Under the pieces are notes generated by a model. The model did not search any database, was not told where the DNA came from, and saw nothing but the letters and a program-made list of their open reading frames with translations. DNA of 35,224 bases from an uncultured Ruminococcus sp. Lineage in GTDB: Bacteria; Bacillota; Clostridia; Oscillospirales; Ruminococcaceae. Position numbers and translations under genes: made by a program. Below, in pieces: positions 9,389 through 16,594 of this stretch. The stretch covers positions 1-35,224 of the forward strand of contig CAMOOV010000007.1 of the NCBI GenBank assembly GCA_946621745.1, in the 5' to 3' direction. The first letter of the stretch is position 1. Every line of letters begins with the position of its first letter.

Positions 9389-9850
9389 TCAGAACGGTCT
9401 GGTGGCATCCGAGATGCCGGCCTGTGCCCAGACAGATCTGCCGGAGCCGCCGCGAGTGACCTGCTTCACCGAACGCAGCCGGTATTTCTTTCCGTCGGCA
9501 GCGCCCATTGCCGCGATTGCCGCCATAATGACCGCGATGACCTCGCTGTCGTCGGCATCAGCGGCCGGTGCAGGAGCGGGAGCGGGGGCAGCCGTTTTCT
9601 TCGGAGCAGCGGGCGCCGCTTTTTTCGGAGCGGACTTTGGTGCCTCTGCCTTTTTCGGAGCCGCTTTTTTCGGCTTGCCGGACTGCTTCTGGAAGAGGCC
9701 GCCGGTCGCATACAGGAATATGACGAGGATCAGCAGCGCGACGAAAACGACGGCGAGACCAATCAGTGTCATGGACGCGATCTCAGTGCCGGTGAGCTTT
9801 TCTGTACCGCGCAGAACCTTATCCGCCGTCAGGACGGGTAACAGTGTCAT
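9389..9850 (-). CDS. OadG family decarboxylase gamma subunit with Ala/Pro/Lys-rich linker
   Basis: Single N-terminal TM (MTLIGLAVVFVALLILVIFLYATGG), AP-rich linker, C-terminal DDSEVIAVIMAAIAAM..RSVKQV; GGGAGG RBS before ATG at 9850. Confidence 0.85.
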   Translation of the reverse strand: MTLLPVLTADKVLRGTEKLTGTEIASMTLIGLAVVFVALLILVIFLYATGGLFQKQSGKPKKAAPKKAEAPKSAPKKAAPAAPKKTAAPAPAPAPAADADDSEVIAVIMAAIAAMGAADGKKYRLRSVKQVTRGGSGRSVWAQAGISDATRPF

Positions 9851-9884
9851 GGTAATTCCTCCCTCTGTAATCACATACATATCT

Positions 9885-9913
9885 ATTATACTCTATTTTC
9901 TGAAAAAAGGCAA
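9885..9913 (-). promoter_or_regulatory. SigA-type promoter for the oadG-oadB operon
   Basis: - strand TTGCCT-17 bp-TATAAT. Confidence 0.75.
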
Positions 9914-9998
9914 GTGCTTTTTGCAGAAAATTCGTGTGCTTTCCCCCGAACAAAACTGACAAATCCGACATCCGGGCGCGGAGCCCGCGCCGGCGTTA

Positions 9999-10287
9999 TG
10001 CTAAAGGCACGGTCGCGCTCATTGTTTTAGTGTTCCGAATACACGCTGCTGTTCGCAGCTTTTGCACCGTGACTGAAAAACAGCGCACCGGGAGCATAGC
10101 CCGCGAACGGCGTGCCGGCTATGCGCACGGTACAAGTGAAGCCTGTAATTACCAATCAAGTGAAGTGCTCGGAACACAGAGAGAGGAGAGACCGGGCAGT
10201 GCCCGGCTCCGGATTGTCTCTTTCTCTCTTATGGTTCCCCCTCGCATCCAGCGGAACCGCTTAGCCGATCATCAAACTATTAAAACA
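9999..10287. repeat. Dispersed structured intergenic repeat, copy B
   Basis: Alignable by eye with copy A across nearly its full length; lacks a 43-bp block present in A. Confidence 0.85.
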
Positions 10288-10356
10288 AACCGAAAGCGCT
10301 GATACCCGTATTCTCATTGAACGAATCAGAATCATAACGATTCTTTGTATGCGCAC

Positions 10357-10385
10357 TTGCATTTTCTCTCATAATATGGTATAAT
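10357..10385 (+). promoter_or_regulatory. SigA-type promoter for the DUF2953-GerW genes
   Basis: TTGCAT-17 bp-TATAAT. Confidence 0.75.
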
Positions 10386-10429
10386 AAGAGCATTGAAGTT
10401 TTTGATTTCCGGTGAGGGAGGTGCAGCGT

Positions 10430-11398
10430 TTGGTCGGAACTGTCCTGCTTATCATACTGTTTGTACTCTGTGTGCTGCTCCTTTTGCCGGTGCGCGTGAC
10501 GGGCTGGTTCCGTGACGGCAAATGGGCTGTCGCGGTATATTATGCATTCTTCTGCGTATTCCATAAGGAATCAGAAGAGAAACCGGAGCCGCAGATGCCG
10601 CCGAAGCCGGAGGATCTGCCGGAGGGCGAAGCGCCGCCCCCGCCGGAACCCGAACCGGAGCCGGAGAAACCGAAGAAGCCCCAAAAGCCGGAGAAACCGG
10701 ATTTGCCCGAAAAGCCGGAGCCTGCCGCTGCGGAAAATGTCCCGAAGCCGGATACGGTCACGGATACACAGCCCGCTGCGGAGACAGAGCCGGAGCAAAC
10801 ACCGGCGCCTGAACCCGTCGATCCGGAATCGCTCGCGGATGATCCTGATATTCAGGCAGTCATTGACGAAAAGCCGCGCCGGAAACGCCGGAAGAAAAAG
10901 GACGAATCGCCCGAAGAATCTGAACCGACAGAGGAAAAGCCGAAGAAGCGCGGCTTTATCCGCTGGATCAAGCCGGATTCGCTGAAGGGCTGGCTCCGCC
11001 TTGCAAAGGACGGCCTCGGCGCACTGCCGCCCGCCCTGCGCTTTCTGACGAAGCATCTGCATTTCCGCCATGTGAAGCTGTATCTTGCGGTCGCCTCGGA
11101 TGATCCCGCGAATACCGCGACGCTCTACGGCAAGATCTGTGCGGCGGCCTACAACCTTCTGGCCGCGCTGCAATGCTGGGTGGATATCGAAACGGACGAA
11201 TTCCGCATTCTCGCGGATTTTTACAATGAGAGCATCACATTCAGCGCTGCGCTGGAGCTGCGCGTCTCACCGGCGGCAGCAATCCTCATGGTGCTGATCC
11301 TCGGCATCCGGTTCCTGATCAATTCGATCCGGACATACCGCGCCGAGCGGAAGGAAGAAAAGCTGCGCGCAAAGGAAACCGCACCGGCGGAGGCATAA
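10430..11398 (+). CDS. DUF2953 domain-containing protein with Pro/Glu/Lys-rich insertion
   Basis: N-terminal TM LVGTVLLIILFVLCVLLLLPVRVTGWF; C-terminal HLHFRHVKLYLAVASDDPANTATLYGKICAAAYNLLA; adjacent to gerW. TTG start at 10430 follows GGGAGGTG (listed start is GTG 10412). Confidence 0.8.
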   Translation: MVGTVLLIILFVLCVLLLLPVRVTGWFRDGKWAVAVYYAFFCVFHKESEEKPEPQMPPKPEDLPEGEAPPPPEPEPEPEKPKKPQKPEKPDLPEKPEPAAAENVPKPDTVTDTQPAAETEPEQTPAPEPVDPESLADDPDIQAVIDEKPRRKRRKKKDESPEESEPTEEKPKKRGFIRWIKPDSLKGWLRLAKDGLGALPPALRFLTKHLHFRHVKLYLAVASDDPANTATLYGKICAAAYNLLAALQCWVDIETDEFRILADFYNESITFSAALELRVSPAAAILMVLILGIRFLINSIRTYRAERKEEKLRAKETAPAEA

Positions 11399-11464
11399 TA
11401 CTATTTATATTATCTGTATCCGAGCGGGATATCCCGCAAAACCATATTTCAGGAGGAATCAATT

Positions 11465-11890
11465 ATGAGCGAACGCAGCAATGAGCATCCGGTACAGGAA
11501 ACCATGCGTGTCACAATGGAACAGATCCGCGGCATGGTCGATGCGAACACGATCATCGGACAGCCGATCCAGTGCGAGAACGGCACGACTGTCATCCCGA
11601 TCTCAAAGGTCAGCTTCGGCTTTGCATCCGGCGGCTCCGATCTGCCGACCAAGGTCGCAAAGGATATGTTCGGCGGCGGCGGCGGCGCAGGCGTGACGAT
11701 CTCCCCGGTCGCATTCCTCGTCATCATGCCGAATGATGTCAAGCTGCTTCAGCTTTCCGTCAATGCATCCACGCCGAATGCAATCATCAACATGGTGCCG
11801 GATGTCATGGACAAGGTGACCGGCTTCCTCGCGGGCAGACAGGAGAAGAAGGCTGCTGCTGCCGAGACCGCGGTCGTCGAGACAGAATAA
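11465..11890 (+). CDS. GerW family sporulation protein (YtfJ-like)
   Basis: MRVTMEQIRGMVDANTIIGQPIQCENGTTVIPISKVSFGFASGGSDL..GGGGGAGVTISPVAFLVI. Confidence 0.95.
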   Translation: MSERSNEHPVQETMRVTMEQIRGMVDANTIIGQPIQCENGTTVIPISKVSFGFASGGSDLPTKVAKDMFGGGGGAGVTISPVAFLVIMPNDVKLLQLSVNASTPNAIINMVPDVMDKVTGFLAGRQEKKAAAAETAVVETE

Positions 11891-11961
11891 TCACCGGCAG
11901 GAGACTGCCGCAGGGCAGTGCGCGGCCGTGAGACTGCGCAGCTGCAAAATCAGGAGATCTT

Positions 11962-12693
11962 ATGGAAAAAATCAGAGTTCAGAAATTGCTTGCGGATGCA
12001 GGATACTGCTCGCGCCGGAAGGCGGAGTCCCTGATTGACGCGGGCAGGGTCAGATGCAACGGACATCCCGTCCGGCTCGGCGATAAGGCGCTCCCGACCG
12101 ATATCATCACGGTCGGGGATGAACGCGTCTTTATCCCGAAGAAGAAAGAATTCCGCTATATCATGCTGAATAAGCCGCGCGGCTATGTCACGACGCTTTC
12201 CGATGAACAGGGGCGGCGCTGCGTGACCGATCTGCTGGACGGCGTAGATACCCGCGTCTATCCGGTCGGACGGCTTGACCGCAATTCCGAGGGGCTGCTG
12301 CTCTTTACGAATGACGGTGCCTTCGCGAACGGCATCATGCATCCCTCGCGGGAGGTCTCCAAGACCTATCGCGTGACGGTGCGCCCGCCGGTCTCGGAGG
12401 AACAGCTCGCGGAGATGGCCGCAGGCGTGACGCTCGACGACGGCTTCAGAACGGCACCCGCGAATATCGTCACGCAGGTCACGGAGCCGACGAGAGTCGT
12501 GCTGCTCGTGACGATCCACGAGGGCAAAAAGCGCGAGGTGCGCCGGATGTGCGACGCCGTCGGGCTGGAGGTCGCGAGACTGCGCAGAGTGTCGATCGGC
12601 CCGGTGAAGCTCGGTATGCTGAAACCCGGCGAATGGCGCGATCTGACGGCGGAGGAACTGCGTGCGCTCCGCAATGCGATCGGAAAGGGATAA
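11962..12693 (+). CDS. rluB: 23S rRNA pseudouridine synthase, RluB/RsuA family
   Basis: S4 domain RVQKLLADAGYCSRRKAESLIDAGRV; PVGRLDRNSEGLLLFTNDG; EGKKREVRRMCDAVGLEV. Confidence 0.92.
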   Translation: MEKIRVQKLLADAGYCSRRKAESLIDAGRVRCNGHPVRLGDKALPTDIITVGDERVFIPKKKEFRYIMLNKPRGYVTTLSDEQGRRCVTDLLDGVDTRVYPVGRLDRNSEGLLLFTNDGAFANGIMHPSREVSKTYRVTVRPPVSEEQLAEMAAGVTLDDGFRTAPANIVTQVTEPTRVVLLVTIHEGKKREVRRMCDAVGLEVARLRRVSIGPVKLGMLKPGEWRDLTAEELRALRNAIGKG

Positions 12694-12694
12694 T

Positions 12695-12910
12695 ATGGAT
12701 ACGCTGAAGCTCGAAGTCGTGCCGGAGTCCGTGCAGGAGACAAACGGTTATCTGCACGGCATCTGCGGCACATGGGCGGGCAGGCCTGTTCCGTTCATGT
12801 GTCAGCCGCAGACAATGGACATTCTGATTCCGGAGAGTCTGGAGCCGATCTATCCCGCGATCGAGGAAGCAGTCGTGCGGTATCTGCGCAAAACAGGCCG
12901 GATGCGCTGA
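12695..12910 (+). CDS. Small (71 aa) protein of unknown function
   Basis: ATG immediately after the rluB stop, MDTLKLEVVPESVQETNGYLHGICGTWAGRPVPFMCQPQTMDILIPESLEPIYPAIEEAVVRYLRKTGRMR; same strand and frame-compatible with operon. Confidence 0.55.
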   Translation: MDTLKLEVVPESVQETNGYLHGICGTWAGRPVPFMCQPQTMDILIPESLEPIYPAIEEAVVRYLRKTGRMR

Positions 12911-12916
12911 GGGCAA

Positions 12917-12947
12917 CAAAAAAGGGAAAGCCTGAAGCCTTCCCTTT
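12917..12947 (-). terminator. Rho-independent terminator of the NUDIX gene
   Basis: - strand AAAGGGAA-ggcttcaggct-TTCCCTTTTTT. Confidence 0.65.
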
Positions 12948-12951
12948 CATG

Positions 12952-13374
12952 TCACATAATGTGATTGTTCTGTTTGATTGCGGCGCGTGCCTTGTTCACA
13001 ATGGTTTTATCGTTTTCGTAGGTCAGCATATGGGAGGCGCGGACAATGTCCACCCAACGGATCTCGGCGATCTCCTCCTCCTGCGGCACATAATCATAAT
13101 TGCGTGCCAGCGCGAGAAAATAAACGACCACCTTCTGTGTATCCCGCCGCGGCGAATAGGAGACAGTCTCCCGAAAGGTTTGATCGAGAATCACATCCAG
13201 ACCGGTTTCCTCCTTGATTTCGCGTCTTGCGGTTTCCAGCTCCGTTTCATCGCCCTCGACATGACCTTTGGGAAACGACCAGTGGCCGCTGTTGATGTGT
13301 TTGATCAGCAGAATCTCGATATTTCCGTGAAACCGCCGGTACACGATCGCGCCGCAGGATTTTTCATGCAGCAT
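12952..13374 (-). CDS. NUDIX hydrolase (Ap4A-hydrolase-like)
   Basis: NUDIX box GHVEGDETELETARREIKEETGLDV; GHWSFPKGH; AAAGGA RBS before ATG at 13374. Confidence 0.92.
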   Translation of the reverse strand: MLHEKSCGAIVYRRFHGNIEILLIKHINSGHWSFPKGHVEGDETELETARREIKEETGLDVILDQTFRETVSYSPRRDTQKVVVYFLALARNYDYVPQEEEIAEIRWVDIVRASHMLTYENDKTIVNKARAAIKQNNHIM

Positions 13375-13423
13375 TCCAAAGTTCCTTTCGTATGGATTTT
13401 GCAACGGGTTGTTGTTACTTAAC

Positions 13424-13452
13424 ATTATAACACAAACAGCAGGATTTGTAAA
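13424..13452 (-). promoter_or_regulatory. SigA-type promoter for the NUDIX gene
   Basis: - strand TTTACA-17 bp-TATAAT. Confidence 0.65.
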
Positions 13453-13531
13453 CACCTTTTGACAGAAAATCTCACAGCTTTGCGGAAAATAGTGACCGCG
13501 TACATTTATAAACGGAAAGGATTTGTTTGAT

Positions 13532-14782
13532 ATGAACAAAAAAACAGCATTCAGCGCAGCGGATATCCTGCTGCCCGATCAGCAGCATATGTCCGGTGTC
13601 TGGGCGGTCTGCGCCTGCGATCAGTACACCGGTGAGCCCGCATACTGGGCGGAGACAGACCGTCTTGTCGGCGAAAAGCCCTCTGCGCTGCGGCTGATCC
13701 TGCCGGAGGTCTATCTGGAGGATGCCGATGTGACCGACCGCATCGCGAAGATCCAGAAAACCATGCAGGAATATCTGAGCGCGGGTGTCTTTGCCGAATA
13801 CAAAAATGCAATGGTCTACATTGAGCGCATCCAGTCCGACGGCAAGATGCGTGCCGGTCTGATCGGCAAGATCGACCTTGAGCAGTATGATTACAGCAAG
13901 GGCTCCGTTTCGCCTGTCCGTGCAACGGAGGCGACCGTTCCGGAGCGCATCCCGCCCCGTGTCCGGATCCGCCGCGGCGCAGCGCTGGAGCTGCCGCATA
14001 TCATGATCCTGCTCGATGATACGAAGAAAACCGTTATCGAACCGCTCGGCGAAAAGACCGGCTCCATGCAGAAGCTCTATGATACGGAGCTGATGCAGGG
14101 CGGCGGCGCGATCAAGGGCTGGCTCGTTCCGGCGGAGGAGCAGGCGCGGATCCTCGATGCACTGACTGCGCTCGGCACGGAGTCCGGCGAGGAGCATCCG
14201 CTTGTCTATGCAATGGGCGACGGCAACCATTCCCTCGCGACCGCAAAGGCATTTTATGAGGAGTGGAAGGCCGCAAATCCCGGCGCCGATACCGAAAATG
14301 CACCGATGCGCTATGCGCTGGTCGAGCTGGTCAATCTCCACAGCCCGGCGCTCGAATTTGAGGCGATCCACCGCATTCTCAATCAGGTCAATGCGGAGAA
14401 GCTGCTCGCGGATATGACGGCGGCGCTCGATCTGCGCACCGATGCGGAATCCGCACAGCGCTTTGAGGTCATCTTCGGCGGCAAGACGACCGCTTACTAT
14501 ATCCACAAGCCGACCTCGAATCTGACGGTCGGCAGCGTGCAGAGCTTCCTCGATGCATGGCTCCGCGAGAACGGCGGAAAGATCGACTATATCCACGGGG
14601 CGGAGGTTGTTGCATCGCTCGCGGCAGAGCCGGACAGCATGGGCATTCTGCTGCCGGATATGCAGAAGGCGGAGCTGTTCCCGACCGTTATCAAGGACGG
14701 CGCACTGCCCCGCAAGACCTTCTCGATGGGTCATGCGGCGGATAAGCGCTTTTATATGGAGTGCCGCCGGATCACGACCTGA
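13532..14782 (+). CDS. DUF1015 family protein
   Basis: 416 aa; FSAADILLPDQQHMSGVWAVCACDQYTGEPAYW...YAMGDGNHSLATAKAFYEEWK...DYIHGAEVV; ATG at 13532 after GGAAAGGA. Confidence 0.85.
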   Translation: MNKKTAFSAADILLPDQQHMSGVWAVCACDQYTGEPAYWAETDRLVGEKPSALRLILPEVYLEDADVTDRIAKIQKTMQEYLSAGVFAEYKNAMVYIERIQSDGKMRAGLIGKIDLEQYDYSKGSVSPVRATEATVPERIPPRVRIRRGAALELPHIMILLDDTKKTVIEPLGEKTGSMQKLYDTELMQGGGAIKGWLVPAEEQARILDALTALGTESGEEHPLVYAMGDGNHSLATAKAFYEEWKAANPGADTENAPMRYALVELVNLHSPALEFEAIHRILNQVNAEKLLADMTAALDLRTDAESAQRFEVIFGGKTTAYYIHKPTSNLTVGSVQSFLDAWLRENGGKIDYIHGAEVVASLAAEPDSMGILLPDMQKAELFPTVIKDGALPRKTFSMGHAADKRFYMECRRITT

Positions 14783-14842
14783 AACGGCGTGACGGTTTGA
14801 TGAAAATCCTGTGGAATCTATATACAAGTGTCGCTTATCCTC

Positions 14843-14871
14843 TTGAATAATCGAAAATTATATGTTATAAT
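14843..14871 (+). promoter_or_regulatory. SigA-type promoter driving a structured leader/ncRNA
   Basis: TTGAAT-17 bp-TATAAT, ~450 bp ahead of the first LRR gene. Confidence 0.7.
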
Positions 14872-14877
14872 GGAAAC

Positions 14878-15030
14878 AGATTCCCGCACATTCAGATGAC
14901 GGAGCGGGGAGGAACGGAGCCATACGGCCGGCAGATGCCGTATGATCCCGCGGAATCCGTGACGGTTCATATGACGATCAAGGGGTGGAAACAGTCGGGC
15001 GCAGCGTCCGGTTTTCACCCCTTAACTTTG
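14878..15030 (+). ncRNA. Candidate structured RNA (small RNA or cis-regulatory leader), family unknown
   Basis: Nested stems ACGGA/TCCGT, GCGGG/CCCGC, CATACGG/CCGTATG followed by strong hairpin AAGGGGTGgAAAC...GTTTTCACCCCTT; directly downstream of a promoter. Confidence 0.45.
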
Positions 15031-15054
15031 AGCCGGTCGGCAGGGCCGACAGCC

Positions 15055-15125
15055 GTTATGCTAAAGGTCGCGCTCACAGGCTGATTTTCACAAACACACG
15101 CCGCTGATCGCGGCTTCTGTGCAGG
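15055..15125. repeat. Diverged/partial third copy (C) of the dispersed repeat
   Basis: gttatgctaaagg(cac)ggtcgcgctca...acacGCCGCtgatcGCGGCttctgtgcagggact aligns to the left end of copies A/B. Confidence 0.6.
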
Positions 15126-15134
15126 GACTTAGGG

Positions 15135-15174
15135 CGTGATCCGGAGCGCCGTCTCGTGATCCGGAGCGCCGTCT
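15135..15174 (+). repeat. Perfect 20-bp tandem duplication
   Basis: cgtgatccggagcgccgtct x2. Confidence 0.95.
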
Positions 15175-15319
15175 AAAGATTTTGGTCGAGGGCGAAATGT
15201 TCCCGGCGTTCAAGCAACCGCGGGTTTGGTGTGCCTTCGGTCAGTAAACTGACATGGAGTGAGGCAACCATTCAAAACAGCATCCGTGAAGCGGATACCT
15301 TATAAAAGGAGATTTCAGT

Positions 15320-16594
15320 ATGAAACAGAAGATCCTGCGCGCCGGAAGCGGACTGCTTGCCGCGCTGACGATGCTCGCCGTATGTACGGTCAGCGCCGCT
15401 GCCGAGGACTCGGAGGATTCCGAAGAGATCGTAACCTATACCAGCGGCGACTATACCTATTCCCGTCTCGTTGACAGCGAGGACGAGGAAAACAAAGCCG
15501 CCTGCATCATCAACTATAACGGCAGCGAGACCGACATCGTGATCCCGGAGCAGATCGAGGGACTGGATGTCGTCCGGCTCGGCGATACCGCGTTCACCGG
15601 CAAGCATCAGCTTGAGCGCGTGACGCTCCCCTCGCATTTGCAGGAGATCGGCTCCTATACCTTCGCAGACTGCCCGTGCATTCTGGAATACAAGGTCGCG
15701 GAGGGCAATTCCAATTTTGAATCGCGTGACGGCGTGCTTTATACTGCGGACGGCAATACGCTCCTGCGCTATCCGCTCGGCACGGAGCCTGAAAAGGTCA
15801 CAGTGCCGGACGGCGTGAAAATGATCGGCAATGTCGCATTTACCTGTAGTCCGGATATTAAGGAGATCGAGCTGCCCACCTCGCTTGTCGCGATCGGCAT
15901 TTCGTCCTTCTCCGACTGCCCGATGCTGAAAAGCGTTGAGATCCCGGAGGGCGTTGAGCTGATCGACAGCTTTGCCTTCAACAGCTGCAAGAATCTCGAA
16001 TCGGTCAGGCTGCCGTCCACGCTGATCCAGATCGGCGACGGCGCATTTTCCGGTACTGCGCTGACAAAGATTGGCCTGCCGAGCAGTCTGCAAAAGATCG
16101 GTATGCAGGCCTTTGCCGCGACGAAGCTCACCGAGGTCAGCATTCCGGCGAGCGTCACGGAGATCGGCTATTCGGCATTCGGCTGGGATGTCAGAGCCGA
16201 CGGCGAATTTGTCATGAATGAGGATTTTGTGATCTACGGCGAAAAGGGCTCCGTCGCGCATGAATATTGCTTTGATTCGGATGACGGCAACCATTTCACC
16301 TTTATCGACAACAGCGGCCAGTCGGACAGTGCTGCGGACAGCAGCGCAGAGAGCGCTGCGGACGAAAGCGCGGATGAGCATGACCATGACCACGATGCGG
16401 AAAGTTCTGCGGAGAGCAGCGCGGCAGAGGGCAGCAAGGCGGAGCAGTCCGGCAGCGGTATCGGCATCACAGGCCGCGTCATCGGCATCACATCCTGTAT
16501 CGGGGCAATGCTCGGTATTATCGCTGCTGCCGTGATCAGCAGCAGGAAATCCAAGAAGGAGAAATCCAAGAAGGAGACCGGAGAAGATGAGTAA
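15320..16594 (+). CDS. BspA-like (LRR_5) leucine-rich repeat surface protein, membrane anchored
   Basis: Signal peptide; repeats such as VTLPSHLQEIGSYTFADCP, VEIPEGVELIDSFAFNSCKNLESVRLPSTLIQIGDGAF; C-terminal TM and Lys-rich tail; His/Asp-Ser linker. Confidence 0.88.
   Translation: MKQKILRAGSGLLAALTMLAVCTVSAAAEDSEDSEEIVTYTSGDYTYSRLVDSEDEENKAACIINYNGSETDIVIPEQIEGLDVVRLGDTAFTGKHQLERVTLPSHLQEIGSYTFADCPCILEYKVAEGNSNFESRDGVLYTADGNTLLRYPLGTEPEKVTVPDGVKMIGNVAFTCSPDIKEIELPTSLVAIGISSFSDCPMLKSVEIPEGVELIDSFAFNSCKNLESVRLPSTLIQIGDGAFSGTALTKIGLPSSLQKIGMQAFAATKLTEVSIPASVTEIGYSAFGWDVRADGEFVMNEDFVIYGEKGSVAHEYCFDSDDGNHFTFIDNSGQSDSAADSSAESAADESADEHDHDHDAESSAESSAAEGSKAEQSGSGIGITGRVIGITSCIGAMLGIIAAAVISSRKSKKEKSKKETGEDE

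Noticed and set aside
9934-10302. Small ORFs inside repeat copies (2393-2821, 2645-2950, 9934-10302) sharing GSIA..RR..YAH..SEAC
   Set aside because: The peptide similarity only reflects the shared nucleotide repeat; frames have indels and no RBS, so a non-coding structured repeat is the better explanation.
10580-10970. Pro/Glu-rich repeats in DUF2953 considered as a CRISPR-like or tandem DNA array
   Set aside because: In-frame coding low complexity with no fixed unit or spacers.
13458-13500. TTGACA at ~13459 as a promoter for DUF1015
   Set aside because: No acceptable -10 box at 16-18 bp spacing.
13472-14827. 451-aa - strand ORF opposite DUF1015
   Set aside because: Antisense shadow of a clear DUF1015 gene.
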